NCBI RefSeq assembly: GCF_003856835.1
Contig: NZ_CP034145.1
Location: 1,240,001-1,304,000 of the forward strand
DNA from: Haloplanus aerogenes
GTDB lineage: Archaea; Halobacteriota; Halobacteria; Halobacteriales; Haloferacaceae
DNA: 64,000 nt
Direction of reading: 5' to 3'
Below are positions 1 to 7,458 of this stretch, piece by piece (positions within the stretch are counted from its first letter, which is position 1; every line of letters starts with the position of its first letter). Below the pieces are notes generated by a model, which saw only the letters and a program-made list of their open reading frames with translations, was not told the origin of the DNA and did not search any database. A program made the translations under genes and the position numbers.

Positions 1-310
1 TCGAGTTGATAGTGATCAAGTCACCGTCAAGCCGCTCCCGCAGTTTTCGAGCGAGACGCTCGTTCCCGCCCGTTAGTTCTCCGATTTGATAGCCCACGAT
101 GAGGAGTTCGATTATCGGGAGGATTTCGATCCAATTGAAAGCAAAGCCTGTGTCGCTCTCGTCACCCTTCATCTCCTGCGTTGGGTCGAACGATTCGAAC
201 CATACACTTGGAGAACTCCTACGTGAGTCTGTCAGCTCGTCCTGAATCTGTTGCAGATCATCCTCAGTGAGTTCTGTCGCTGGCGAAAGCACGAGGTACT
301 CGTCTCTCAT
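1..310 (-). CDS. hypothetical protein, C-terminus cut off by window edge
   Basis: The reading frame opens at the ATG ending at base 310 on the minus strand and runs off the left edge after 103 codons, so the C-terminus is missing. The N-terminus begins MRDEYLVLSPATELTEDDL. A hydrophobic stretch near residues 65-80 (EILPIIELLIVGYQIGEL) could be one membrane-associated helix, and charged residues follow. A TATA-like box lies about 28 bases upstream, which supports a leaderless start. The gene is less GC-rich than its neighbours and has more A/T-ending codons, as accessory genes often do. I do not recognise the family and assign no function. Confidence 0.6.
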   Translation of the reverse strand, partial: MRDEYLVLSPATELTEDDLQQIQDELTDSRRSSPSVWFESFDPTQEMKGDESDTGFAFNWIEILPIIELLIVGYQIGELTGGNERLARKLRERLDGDLITINS

Positions 311-331
311 ATCGATCTAGTTGCCAGTGTG

Positions 332-345
332 TCATGTTATATCTT
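332..345 (-). promoter_or_regulatory. TATA box for the partial gene at 1-310
   Basis: Read on the minus strand this is GATATAAC within an A/T-rich patch. It is centred about 28 bases before the ATG at 310, the usual haloarchaeal spacing for a leaderless transcript. Confidence 0.5.
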
Positions 346-500
346 CTCGTGGAAATCGGTAGCAAACATACGATAGAAGATAACCCCAATGAGATCCGAC
401 TATGTGGCCCTCGATGATCCTCAGTCAAGAGTTTGAAATTGGGTGTTTCGAATGGATCCCTCGCACAGCGACGGTACTTCACTGTGACCGGCAGGGGGAT

Positions 501-529
501 AGAGTCCGTTTTCGGCGGGTTCGGACTCT
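501..529 (-). terminator. hairpin downstream of the surface glycoprotein gene
   Basis: Bases 501-508 (AGAGTCCG) and 522-529 (CGGACTCT) are perfect 8-base inverted arms with a 13-base loop. They lie about 130 bases past the stop of the minus-strand surface glycoprotein gene. A weaker TCAC/GTGA stem follows near 555-575. There is no T-run, so a terminator role is a guess. The rest of the gene-free stretch 311-655 holds only the promoter of the partial gene and nothing else I can identify. Confidence 0.3.
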
Positions 530-655
530 CCAGAGGCGTCTTTGCTCTCTCTCACCTCACTTCGTTCGGTGAAACTGCACTGTGAGCGGCTACTGCACCA
601 GTTTTCCTCCGACCGGACACGACGGACGACCGAGCCGGCCGCGGTCGTCACCTGC

Positions 656-3619
656 TCAGGCGTCTCGCCGAGCGGCCAGTAGTGCAGCCGCGACGAGCGC
701 GATAACCGCGACGACGGCCCCGAAGCCGGCACCACCCCCTTCGGTGGGCGTCGGTGTGGGCGTCGCAGTCGGCTCGGGCGTGGGTTCGGGTGTCGGCTCC
801 GGCGTGGCTGTCGCAGTCGGCGTGGGTTCGGGCGTCGCCGTCTCCGTCGGCGTCGGCCGCTCGGTCGGTGTCGGCTCGGGCGTCGCCGTCTGTCGGGTTT
901 CGACGATCTCTACCTCGACCGTGTCGGTGTTGTAGGAGTCGTCCACTTCGAGCGTGTACGTGCCCGGCTCCACCTCCACGTCGTCGAGGTCGAGCGCGAT
1001 CCGGTACCTGCCGTCGTAGCCCCACTCGTCGGTCGTCGTGAGGGCGACGGAATCGCCGTCGTCGGTCAGTAACTCGACGGTGATCGAGTTGTCGCCCGGC
1101 CGCAGGTTGGTCGTCCCCTCGATGATCATCGTGTCGTCGATGGCGATCGGATTGACGCCTGTGGCCGGTGCCCCCTGCGGGTAGACGTTTCCGATCGTGG
1201 ATCGGGAGTCCGCGAGCCGGAAGGTCGTCGTCACCATCCGGTCGTCGCTCGCGGTCGCTTCGGTCGTCGCATCCAGGAGGCGCGCGCGGACCTGAGCACC
1301 CGTCAGCGACTGCTGATCGAGGTTGGTCGCGAACTGCTGGAGATCCGAGTACGCGTCCCCGCTCGTGAGCGCACGCAGGCCGCCGTTCCCGAACTGGCCG
1401 TCGCGTCCGGCGGTGAGTGCCATGGCGATGACCGGCCCTTCCTCGAGATCCTCGCCGATGTTCAGGTCGTCTTCCTCGAACGTGTTGTCGGAGTCGATCC
1501 GTACGTCCGTGTACTGGACGTTGCCGCGTTCGTCGACGAACAGGAAGGCGACGGTCTGCGAGCCGAGCGACGTGCCGGACACGCCGATCACGCGGTCGTC
1601 GACGGACACCTGTCCGCCGACCGACTGGAAGGTGGCGCTCAGTTCCGTGTCGGTCACGCGGAGCGACCGCTGGAAGCTCGTCCCGGTCGTGAACTCGGAG
1701 ACGCTGAGACTCCGCGCGATGTTCCCGCGCCCGCCGGCGTCGGCCGCGTCGATCACCCCGAGGCGGTACGTGCCGGGCAGGGAGAGGAGGTCGTTACCGT
1801 CCTCGTTCCCTTCCGAGAGGACGATCTCCTCCTCCTCGAACGTGCCGTCGGCGTCGACGGAGAGCGTCGCCTGCGTGCCACCGGAGGCCGAACTGTCGAG
1901 ATCCAGAAGCTGGTAATCACCCTGTCGGCGCACGTAGAAGGCGACGTCGTCGACCCCGCTCGACGCCGTCCCGTTCAGGGTAATCTCGCTGCCGATGGCG
2001 TACGTGTCGCGCGGGTTCGTGATCGAGACTTCGCCCTGTCCGACCGTCATCGAGGGGTCGTCGACGACGCTGAGACTGCCGAGGTCGGCGTCGACGTCAG
2101 CTTCGCTGGTGGGCCGATCCGGCGAGGCCCGGTAGAGGTCGATGTCGATACTGCTGTCGTCGAGGTTGGTCGTGTCGATCTGGCCGACGCCGAGGCCCGT
2201 GTCGTCGTCGATCTCGACGACCGCGTACGCCACGTCTCGTTGCTCGGAGTACCCCGTGAGCACGGTGTCACCGACCCGTCGGAAGATCCGCTCTCGCTGG
2301 GCGGTCGAGAGACTCCCCGACCGGAACTCGTCCTCGGCGATGGTGACGATGTGGTACTCGCCGGCGCTCGACCCGCGAATCCGGAAGCTCACGTCTTCGC
2401 CCCGCGTTACGGTTCGACGGTTGAGGACGAGTCGCACGTCGTCGTCGCCGGTGACGGTGATGGTCGCGCTCCGGCTGGCGGTCCCGAAGTCGAGGTCGTC
2501 CGTGCCGGCGAGCGTGACCGTGAACGTCCCCGTGTTGAGGTCCGAGAGATCCATGTCCCACCGGACCTCGCCGTTGGTCACGTCGGATGCCTGCTTGGTC
2601 GCCGGGTCGCCGGTCGATCCTGGCGATTCGACGATGGCGTCGCCGGTCACGTCGAGACCGTTGTTGTTCCGAACGGTGACTTCGAGGTTCTCGGCCTGCT
2701 GGTAGTTCCAGGCGCCGGCGACGGTGAGTTCGCCGGATCCGCTGGTGGCACTGCCCTGCCGAACCGATCCTCCAGCGATGTCGACGCCACGGATGTTCTC
2801 GATGTCGAGCGTGGTGACGCGCGGCGTCGTGACCGTCACGCCGGGTGATCCCCTGTCGCCGTCGGTCGTGTAGCGGCCGATGGCCTGATCTTGCGGGACG
2901 TTCGGCGTTTCGAGAGGCACGCCCTCGGCGTCGCCGGCCGTCTTCACGACGCCGCCGGAGAGCGAGCCGCCGAGTTCGATCCCGGATTCGCCCTGGAAGA
3001 CGGTCGCGCCGTCGTAGACGACACCCTCGCCGTCGACGGTGTCGAACGGACCGCTCCCACCGGGACCGGAACGGGTCGTCCCGCTCGGTCCGGCGACGTC
3101 CTCGACGGTCACCGACGCGAGCGTCGTGGAGCCGAGATCGTCACTACCGCTGTCGGTGAACCGGTACGTGATGGTCCCAGTCTGGTCGCTGGTCACCGAT
3201 CCCCAGGTGACGCGAATCGTCGCGTCGACGGTGAGATCGACGTCGGTGTTACTGGACCCCGACAGATCCTGTGTCGCGTTGATGTACGCCGTTCGGCCGA
3301 CGACGTTGGTCGTCGAACTGACGGTCGTGGTGTTGTTCGTTACGGTTGCACTGGTGATCGTGGCGCCAGTCGCCGTCGACGGAAGTGTCACCGCGAACGA
3401 ATCGGTGCCGCTGTCTGCCGTAACGTCGGTCACGGTGACGGTGAAGTCGTGTGAGACGGTCGATTGTTCGTCGACCGTCGTCGGCGACAGTGCGCTGTCG
3501 ATGGAGAGTCCACTCGCCGCGACGCCCGTCTGGGAGAGGGCGACGACGCCAGCGATCGGTGCGACCACGACCAGCACCGCGAGGAGTACTGCTCGAACGT
3601 GTTCTGTATCAGATCTCAT
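656..3619 (-). CDS. haloarchaeal surface glycoprotein, BGTF/DUF7827-like, with PGF-CTERM-like tail
   Basis: A 987-residue exported protein, probably a cell-wall or S-layer-type glycoprotein outside the membrane. I chose the ATG at 3619 because it is followed by a charged stretch and a hydrophobic signal segment (VLLAVLVVVAPIAGVVAL); the frame is open 31 codons further upstream but that part is not signal-like. The body is Thr/Ser/Asp-rich with many N-x-S/T sites and several beta-sandwich-like repeats. Residues roughly 185-300 resemble the BGTF-type domain (DGEGVVYDGATVFQGE). A Pro/Thr/Glu stalk follows near 905-955, then one membrane helix and an ARR basic end. This matches archaeosortase substrates, except that the tripartite motif reads AGF where PGF is usual. 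A TATA box near 3720 implies a leader of about 75 bases. Confidence 0.85.
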   Translation of the reverse strand: MRSDTEHVRAVLLAVLVVVAPIAGVVALSQTGVAASGLSIDSALSPTTVDEQSTVSHDFTVTVTDVTADSGTDSFAVTLPSTATGATITSATVTNNTTTVSSTTNVVGRTAYINATQDLSGSSNTDVDLTVDATIRVTWGSVTSDQTGTITYRFTDSGSDDLGSTTLASVTVEDVAGPSGTTRSGPGGSGPFDTVDGEGVVYDGATVFQGESGIELGGSLSGGVVKTAGDAEGVPLETPNVPQDQAIGRYTTDGDRGSPGVTVTTPRVTTLDIENIRGVDIAGGSVRQGSATSGSGELTVAGAWNYQQAENLEVTVRNNNGLDVTGDAIVESPGSTGDPATKQASDVTNGEVRWDMDLSDLNTGTFTVTLAGTDDLDFGTASRSATITVTGDDDVRLVLNRRTVTRGEDVSFRIRGSSAGEYHIVTIAEDEFRSGSLSTAQRERIFRRVGDTVLTGYSEQRDVAYAVVEIDDDTGLGVGQIDTTNLDDSSIDIDLYRASPDRPTSEADVDADLGSLSVVDDPSMTVGQGEVSITNPRDTYAIGSEITLNGTASSGVDDVAFYVRRQGDYQLLDLDSSASGGTQATLSVDADGTFEEEEIVLSEGNEDGNDLLSLPGTYRLGVIDAADAGGRGNIARSLSVSEFTTGTSFQRSLRVTDTELSATFQSVGGQVSVDDRVIGVSGTSLGSQTVAFLFVDERGNVQYTDVRIDSDNTFEEDDLNIGEDLEEGPVIAMALTAGRDGQFGNGGLRALTSGDAYSDLQQFATNLDQQSLTGAQVRARLLDATTEATASDDRMVTTTFRLADSRSTIGNVYPQGAPATGVNPIAIDDTMIIEGTTNLRPGDNSITVELLTDDGDSVALTTTDEWGYDGRYRIALDLDDVEVEPGTYTLEVDDSYNTDTVEVEIVETRQTATPEPTPTERPTPTETATPEPTPTATATPEPTPEPTPEPTATPTPTPTEGGGAGFGAVVAVIALVAAALLAARRDA

Positions 3620-3713
3620 TTTCGTTTCGTGTGTTTGGGTGGGAGCTGCTGGGCCAACTTCTGGTTCGATACGACACCTACCGCTGGTTGCTGTCGCCAA
3701 TATGTTTTCCACC

Positions 3714-3728
3714 TATAATAAAATAGCT
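3714..3728 (-). promoter_or_regulatory. promoter of the surface glycoprotein gene
   Basis: On the minus strand this A/T-only patch reads TATTTTATTATAGG. It is the strongest TATA element in the first 5 kb and lies about 100 bases upstream of the glycoprotein ATG. The transcript would therefore carry an untranslated leader of about 75 bases, unlike the leaderless genes nearby. Confidence 0.55.
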
Positions 3729-3821
3729 TACCACTCTGTGTCGGTCGGGGCATCGACCCGTCGTGCTTCCGGACGCGGCCGTCTCGATTCGCTCGTCTGC
3801 CCGGCCGTTACCCCTGCCGAC

Positions 3822-4073
3822 GTGGCGGCGACGAGTGAAGCAATTACCCCTTCGATTTATCTCACACACTCGGCCACGCGGAACACGACGTGTGAACGAA
3901 ACGGTCGTGCGATACGTCGGCGGCGGTGGGGTTGGGCTGCTGTTCTCCTCCTGGCGATCCCCGTCTTCGGGATTCCATCGGCGTTCGTTTCGTTCGCTGC
4001 CCGCACGATCACGACCACGATCGCGGCATCGCTGCTCGGTATCTGGCTGTTCGACCGGTATCTCGACTGGTGA
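3822..4073 (+). CDS. small membrane protein, start uncertain
   Basis: An open frame with haloarchaeal codon use ends at 4073. Its last 60 codons encode a basic patch (RRRRWGW), a hydrophobic helix (AAVLLLAIPVFGIP), a polar turn and a second hydrophobic helix (ITTTIAASLLGIWLF), ending DRYLDW. This is a typical two-pass small membrane protein. No ATG lies in the right place. The GTG at 3822 is the best available start and gives 83 residues, but the first 25 are not convincing. The next gene, also membrane-bound, begins 50 bases later on the same strand. Family and function are unknown. Confidence 0.4.
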   Translation: MAATSEAITPSIYLTHSATRNTTCERNGRAIRRRRWGWAAVLLLAIPVFGIPSAFVSFAARTITTTIAASLLGIWLFDRYLDW

Positions 4074-4122
4074 CACTAGGCAGAAACAGCACAGTTATGA
4101 TCGACTCGACGGAGGAACGGCC

Positions 4123-4464
4123 ATGACTCCGGTCGTCCTCCTCGGGTCGTTCGTCGCTCCCCTCGTCGCGGGACTCGTGTATCTCGACGCGACCCGGCGA
4201 AACTTCTCGCGATCGGTGCGCCTCCGGTGGACCGTCGGCGTCGCCCTCGTCAGCGTCGGCGGATTTCTCCTCCCGCTGTTCGTCGGTGACGCGCTCGTCC
4301 GTGCGTACTTGCTGTGGACGAAACCGGCGCCCGTGGTCACGTCGCCGCTCGAACGCCTCGGACTGCACGCTGCTGTCGGACTGGCCGTCACCGGGGTGGC
4401 GCTCGTCGGCTACGGGATCGGGACGGTCGCCGTTCGACGCCGTGGCGGGCCGAGCGACCGGTGA
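4123..4464 (+). CDS. small three-helix membrane protein
   Basis: A 113-residue protein starting at the ATG at 4123, chosen because the hydrophobic first helix (VVLLGSFVAPLVAGLVYL) starts directly after it. Two more helices follow near residues 35-57 and 80-100, and the tail RRRGGPSDR is basic. It resembles the short uncharacterised membrane proteins common in haloarchaea. It ends 7 bases before the stop of the convergent pilin gene. I cannot name a function. Confidence 0.65.
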   Translation: MTPVVLLGSFVAPLVAGLVYLDATRRNFSRSVRLRWTVGVALVSVGGFLLPLFVGDALVRAYLLWTKPAPVVTSPLERLGLHAAVGLAVTGVALVGYGIGTVAVRRRGGPSDR

Positions 4465-4471
4465 CGGCCTT

Positions 4472-5005
4472 TCAGACTCGGAACTCGGCGATCAGGTTGG
4501 CGTCGTCGCCGGTCACCGTTCCGGGATTACCCCCCTCGATCGGCTCGGTGTTCCAGTAGATGCTGATCGTCACGCCCTCGGCCGTCCCTTCGGGATCGAG
4601 ATAGATCGTCTCGCCGGACTCCCACTGCTCTCCGATGCCGACCTGCGGCGGATTGTCGCCCGCGGCTTCGACGAAGTTCTCCCTGTCGCTGGCGTACGTC
4701 TCGTCCGCCGGCGTTCCGCTTCCGGGTGCGCCGCCGATGTCCAGCGGCTTCGACCCGGTGACGTAGAGTTGGTCGGTGTCGACGGCGTTGCCCCCCTCTA
4801 GCGTCACGGCGATCGTCCGTTCGTCCCCGTCGGACACCAACTGGTGCGAGACACTGATCTGTGGGGCCGGCGGTGGGAGGTCCGGATTGTCCACGAGGAC
4901 GAACGCCGACACCGTGGTCGCGAGAACGACGGCGAACGCGACGAGTATCGTCACCGCGATGACCGGCGCGACGCCTCGTCTCTCCCTACCGAGATCCCTT
5001 GACAC
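4472..5005 (-). CDS. type IV pilin / archaellin-like protein (Pilin_N, DUF1628 type)
   Basis: A 177-residue class III-signal pilin. After the GTG start at 5005 comes a short basic leader (SRDLGRERRG), then VAPVIAVTILVAFAVVLATT, the haloarchaeal prepilin pattern: cleavage by the PibD-type peptidase after Gly, leaving a hydrophobic N-terminal helix for filament assembly. The C-terminal 130 residues are an acidic beta-rich head containing conserved-looking WESGETIYLDPEG. The GTG start is preferred over longer frames because a TATA box lies 27 bases upstream. Surface adhesion pili are the known role of the family; the specific function of this paralog is unknown. Confidence 0.85.
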   Translation of the reverse strand: MSRDLGRERRGVAPVIAVTILVAFAVVLATTVSAFVLVDNPDLPPPAPQISVSHQLVSDGDERTIAVTLEGGNAVDTDQLYVTGSKPLDIGGAPGSGTPADETYASDRENFVEAAGDNPPQVGIGEQWESGETIYLDPEGTAEGVTISIYWNTEPIEGGNPGTVTGDDANLIAEFRV

Positions 5006-5026
5006 AGTGGTATTTTCAGCAGCATG

Positions 5027-5037
5027 AATTAAAAACG
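5027..5037 (-). promoter_or_regulatory. TATA box of the pilin gene
   Basis: The minus strand reads TTTTTAATT, centred about 27 bases from the GTG at 5005. This spacing fixes that GTG as the likely leaderless start. Confidence 0.55.
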
Positions 5038-5091
5038 CTACCGCTCGGACCGTCCCCCGATGCTTTTGCTCGTGGCTACCTGACGCCCCGT

Positions 5092-5334
5092 ATGGCGTCG
5101 TCATCCGACGCGGCCGGCTCGGCCGGGCGCCCGTCCGCGACCAATCCCGGATCGTTCCTGAGCTGGTATCACCACGCAGTCGCCGTCGCGTACAGCGTCA
5201 GCGCCGCCGTCTCCGCGGAGTCGATGCCGCTCGACCGGTTGGCGCTCTACTTCGCCGGTTCCCTGCTCGGTGCGTACGTCGTCGTCGTCGTCCTGACGGT
5301 GATCTGGCGACGCCTTATCCCGCGTCTGCTGTAG
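5092..5334 (+). CDS. small haloarchaeal membrane protein
   Basis: An 80-residue protein from the ATG at 5092. It has a Ser/Ala-rich polar N-terminus, a moderately hydrophobic segment (YHHAVAVAYSVSAAVSA) and a strong C-terminal helix (LYFAGSLLGAYVVVVVLTVIW) followed by a basic end RRLIPRLL. It is divergent from the pilin gene, with only 86 bases between the two starts, so the promoters share this gap. I do not recognise the family. Confidence 0.6.
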   Translation: MASSSDAAGSAGRPSATNPGSFLSWYHHAVAVAYSVSAAVSAESMPLDRLALYFAGSLLGAYVVVVVLTVIWRRLIPRLL

Positions 5335-5440
5335 CCGATCCGTGTACAATGGTGGCCTATGGCAATCGTCGAACCACCCCTTCGACAATATATTGCCACG
5401 AACACGCAGGTTTTTATTCCGTTCGTCCTTCACTCGATAT

Positions 5441-6604
5441 ATGAGAAGTCCACCCGAGACGAGCGAACTCGATACACCGTCACGCATTCTGATGGGCCCC
5501 GGCCCGAGCATGATCCACCCGCGCGTCCTCCGCGCGATGTCGACACAGGCGCTCGGCTACATGGACCCGTCCTTCCTGGAGATTATGGACGACATCCAGG
5601 AACTCCTTCGCTACACGTTCCAGACCGACAACGAGTGGACGCTCGCGACGAGTGGTACCGGCACGGCTGCCATGGAGACGGCCATCGGCAACATCGTCGA
5701 ACCCGGCGACACGATGCTGGTGCCCACCAACGGCTACTTCGGCGACCGGATGGGGAAAATCGCCCGCCGCGCCGGTGGCGACGTGGTGACCGTCGACGCG
5801 CCGTGGGGTGAACCCCTCCAGCCCGCGGACGTGGCCGACGCCTTCGACGAACACCAGCCCGACGTGTTCGGCTTCGTCCACGCCGAGACCAGTACCGGCG
5901 TCCGCCAGCCGAACGTCCCCGAACTCACCGACATCGCCCACGACCACGACGCGATCACCATCGCCGACTGTGTCACCTCGCTCTCCGGCGTCGAACTCCG
6001 AATCGACGACTGGGGCATCGACGCCGCCTACGGCAGCCCCCAGAAATGTCTCTCCTGTACGCCCGGCGCGACGCCACTGACCATCGGCGAACGCGCCCGC
6101 CAGAAGATTCAGAACCGCGAGGAAGACACCGGCTCCTGGTATCTCGACCTCGACCTCGTCATGGAGTACTGGGGCGACGAGCGTAACTACCACCATACGG
6201 CGCCGACGACGAACTTCTACGGCCTCCGCGAGGCGCTCCGCCTCGTCGCCGAAGAAGGACTCGAGAACCGCTGGGAGCGCCACCTCGACATCGCGGGCGA
6301 ACTCCGCGAGGGCCTCCAGAGCCTCGGCCTCGACCCCGCCGCCGAGAAGGAGTACTGGCTCCCCAGCCTGAACTCCATCGAAGTGCCCGACAGCGTCGAC
6401 GACACCGCCGTCATCGAGTACCTGATGAACGAGTACGACATCGAGATCGCCAGCGGCCTCGGCGCTCTCGAGGGCGACATCTGGCGCATCGGTTGCATGG
6501 GCTACTCCGCCCGCCGACAGAACGTCGCCTGCCTCCTCGCCGCGATGGAGGACGCCCTCGAAGCGCAGAACTTCGACGTGGACGAACCGGCTATCGAGGC
6601 CTGA
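5441..6604 (+). CDS. class V aminotransferase (alanine-glyoxylate / serine-pyruvate type)
   Basis: A 387-residue PLP enzyme of the class V aminotransferase family, cytosolic, moving an amino group between a small amino acid (alanine or serine) and an oxo acid such as glyoxylate. The signature GPGPSMIHPRVLRAM opens the fold. TSGTGTAAMETA forms the phosphate-binding loop. ADCVTSLSG carries the Asp that contacts the pyridine nitrogen, and YGSPQKCLS holds the Schiff-base lysine at about residue 202. Length and motif order match the family. The start is the ATG at 5441, with a T-rich TATA element near 5410. Substrate choice cannot be read from sequence. Confidence 0.88.
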   Translation: MRSPPETSELDTPSRILMGPGPSMIHPRVLRAMSTQALGYMDPSFLEIMDDIQELLRYTFQTDNEWTLATSGTGTAAMETAIGNIVEPGDTMLVPTNGYFGDRMGKIARRAGGDVVTVDAPWGEPLQPADVADAFDEHQPDVFGFVHAETSTGVRQPNVPELTDIAHDHDAITIADCVTSLSGVELRIDDWGIDAAYGSPQKCLSCTPGATPLTIGERARQKIQNREEDTGSWYLDLDLVMEYWGDERNYHHTAPTTNFYGLREALRLVAEEGLENRWERHLDIAGELREGLQSLGLDPAAEKEYWLPSLNSIEVPDSVDDTAVIEYLMNEYDIEIASGLGALEGDIWRIGCMGYSARRQNVACLLAAMEDALEAQNFDVDEPAIEA

Positions 6605-7384
6605 TTACTCGCTCTCGACTTCTCTCGCCGTCTCGCCTATTTCGACCGCCGTCCCCCGGTGTCGGCACTCCTCTAACGCGTGTTTTGCCGTCATGCCGGC
6701 GGCGTGGGCGTCCTCACCCCGCCCGACGCCGACCTTGAGGTCGACCCCGACCGCCTCCTCGACGTGGTCGATGGCGGCCTGATAGTCGCTCGCGTCGATG
6801 TCGGGCATGACGGCGATGATGTTGTCGCCGCCGACGAAAAAGGAGAGCCCGCCGTGTTCCTCACGGAGGTAGCGCATCAACGCGGCGTACCCCTGTTCGA
6901 TCTGGATGAAGGAGTCGAACTCGTTGAGTTGGTCGGTGTACTTTTCGGTCGCGTCGTTCACGTCGAAGTGGGCGATGGCCACGTCGTCGGCCGACGGATC
7001 GGCGACCGGCGTTCCGGTCAACACTTCCCGTCTGTCGCCGTCCTGTGCGCTCCCGGCCCCCTGGAGTCCCTCGGTCGCCCGTTCCAGCGCGACCGCCGGG
7101 TTCGGGTCGACGCCGATGCCGAGGCTGACGGTCACTGGGTAGCGGTTCCCCGTCGACTCCTGCAGGAGTCGGTGGTCGTCGAGGTCGAGGCCGTTCGTCA
7201 CCGCGACCATGTTGTCGAAGCGGGTGAAGAAGGCGTAGCCACCCCGGTGGCCGACGAACTGCGCGAGGTCGGCGAACAGGCGCGACTGGAGCGTCTGTAG
7301 GTCCATCTCGCGGCGCGGCTCCGGCGTCACCGTCCAGGGTCCGTAGTTGTCGATCTGAACGAGCGTCAACTGCGTGTTCGTCAC
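6605..7384 (-). CDS. gch3: GTP cyclohydrolase III (archaeal, arfA type)
   Basis: A 259-residue cytosolic enzyme matching archaeal GTP cyclohydrolase III, which opens GTP to a formylamino-pyrimidine nucleotide, the first step toward riboflavin and the F420 deazaflavin in archaea. The N-terminus TNTQLTLVQIDNYGPWTVTP is the family hallmark. Two GGDEF-like palm halves follow, seen as FTRFDNMVAV in the first and FFVGGDNIIAVMP in the second, each with acidic metal-binding residues. Length is normal for the family. The stop falls immediately after the stop of the convergent aminotransferase gene (6604/6605). Confidence 0.93.
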   Translation of the reverse strand: MTNTQLTLVQIDNYGPWTVTPEPRREMDLQTLQSRLFADLAQFVGHRGGYAFFTRFDNMVAVTNGLDLDDHRLLQESTGNRYPVTVSLGIGVDPNPAVALERATEGLQGAGSAQDGDRREVLTGTPVADPSADDVAIAHFDVNDATEKYTDQLNEFDSFIQIEQGYAALMRYLREEHGGLSFFVGGDNIIAVMPDIDASDYQAAIDHVEEAVGVDLKVGVGRGEDAHAAGMTAKHALEECRHRGTAVEIGETAREVESE

Positions 7385-7458
7385 GGTATCGGACCGTGGG
7401 GCGGCGACCCAATGGCTCTTTGGTTCTGTGGCGGGCGGGAGAACAGTGGACCGACGCG

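Noticed and set aside
311-655. A further gene in the gap beside the surface glycoprotein
   Set aside because: Open frames there overlap the partial gene or hairpins and have no start signals or protein-like composition.
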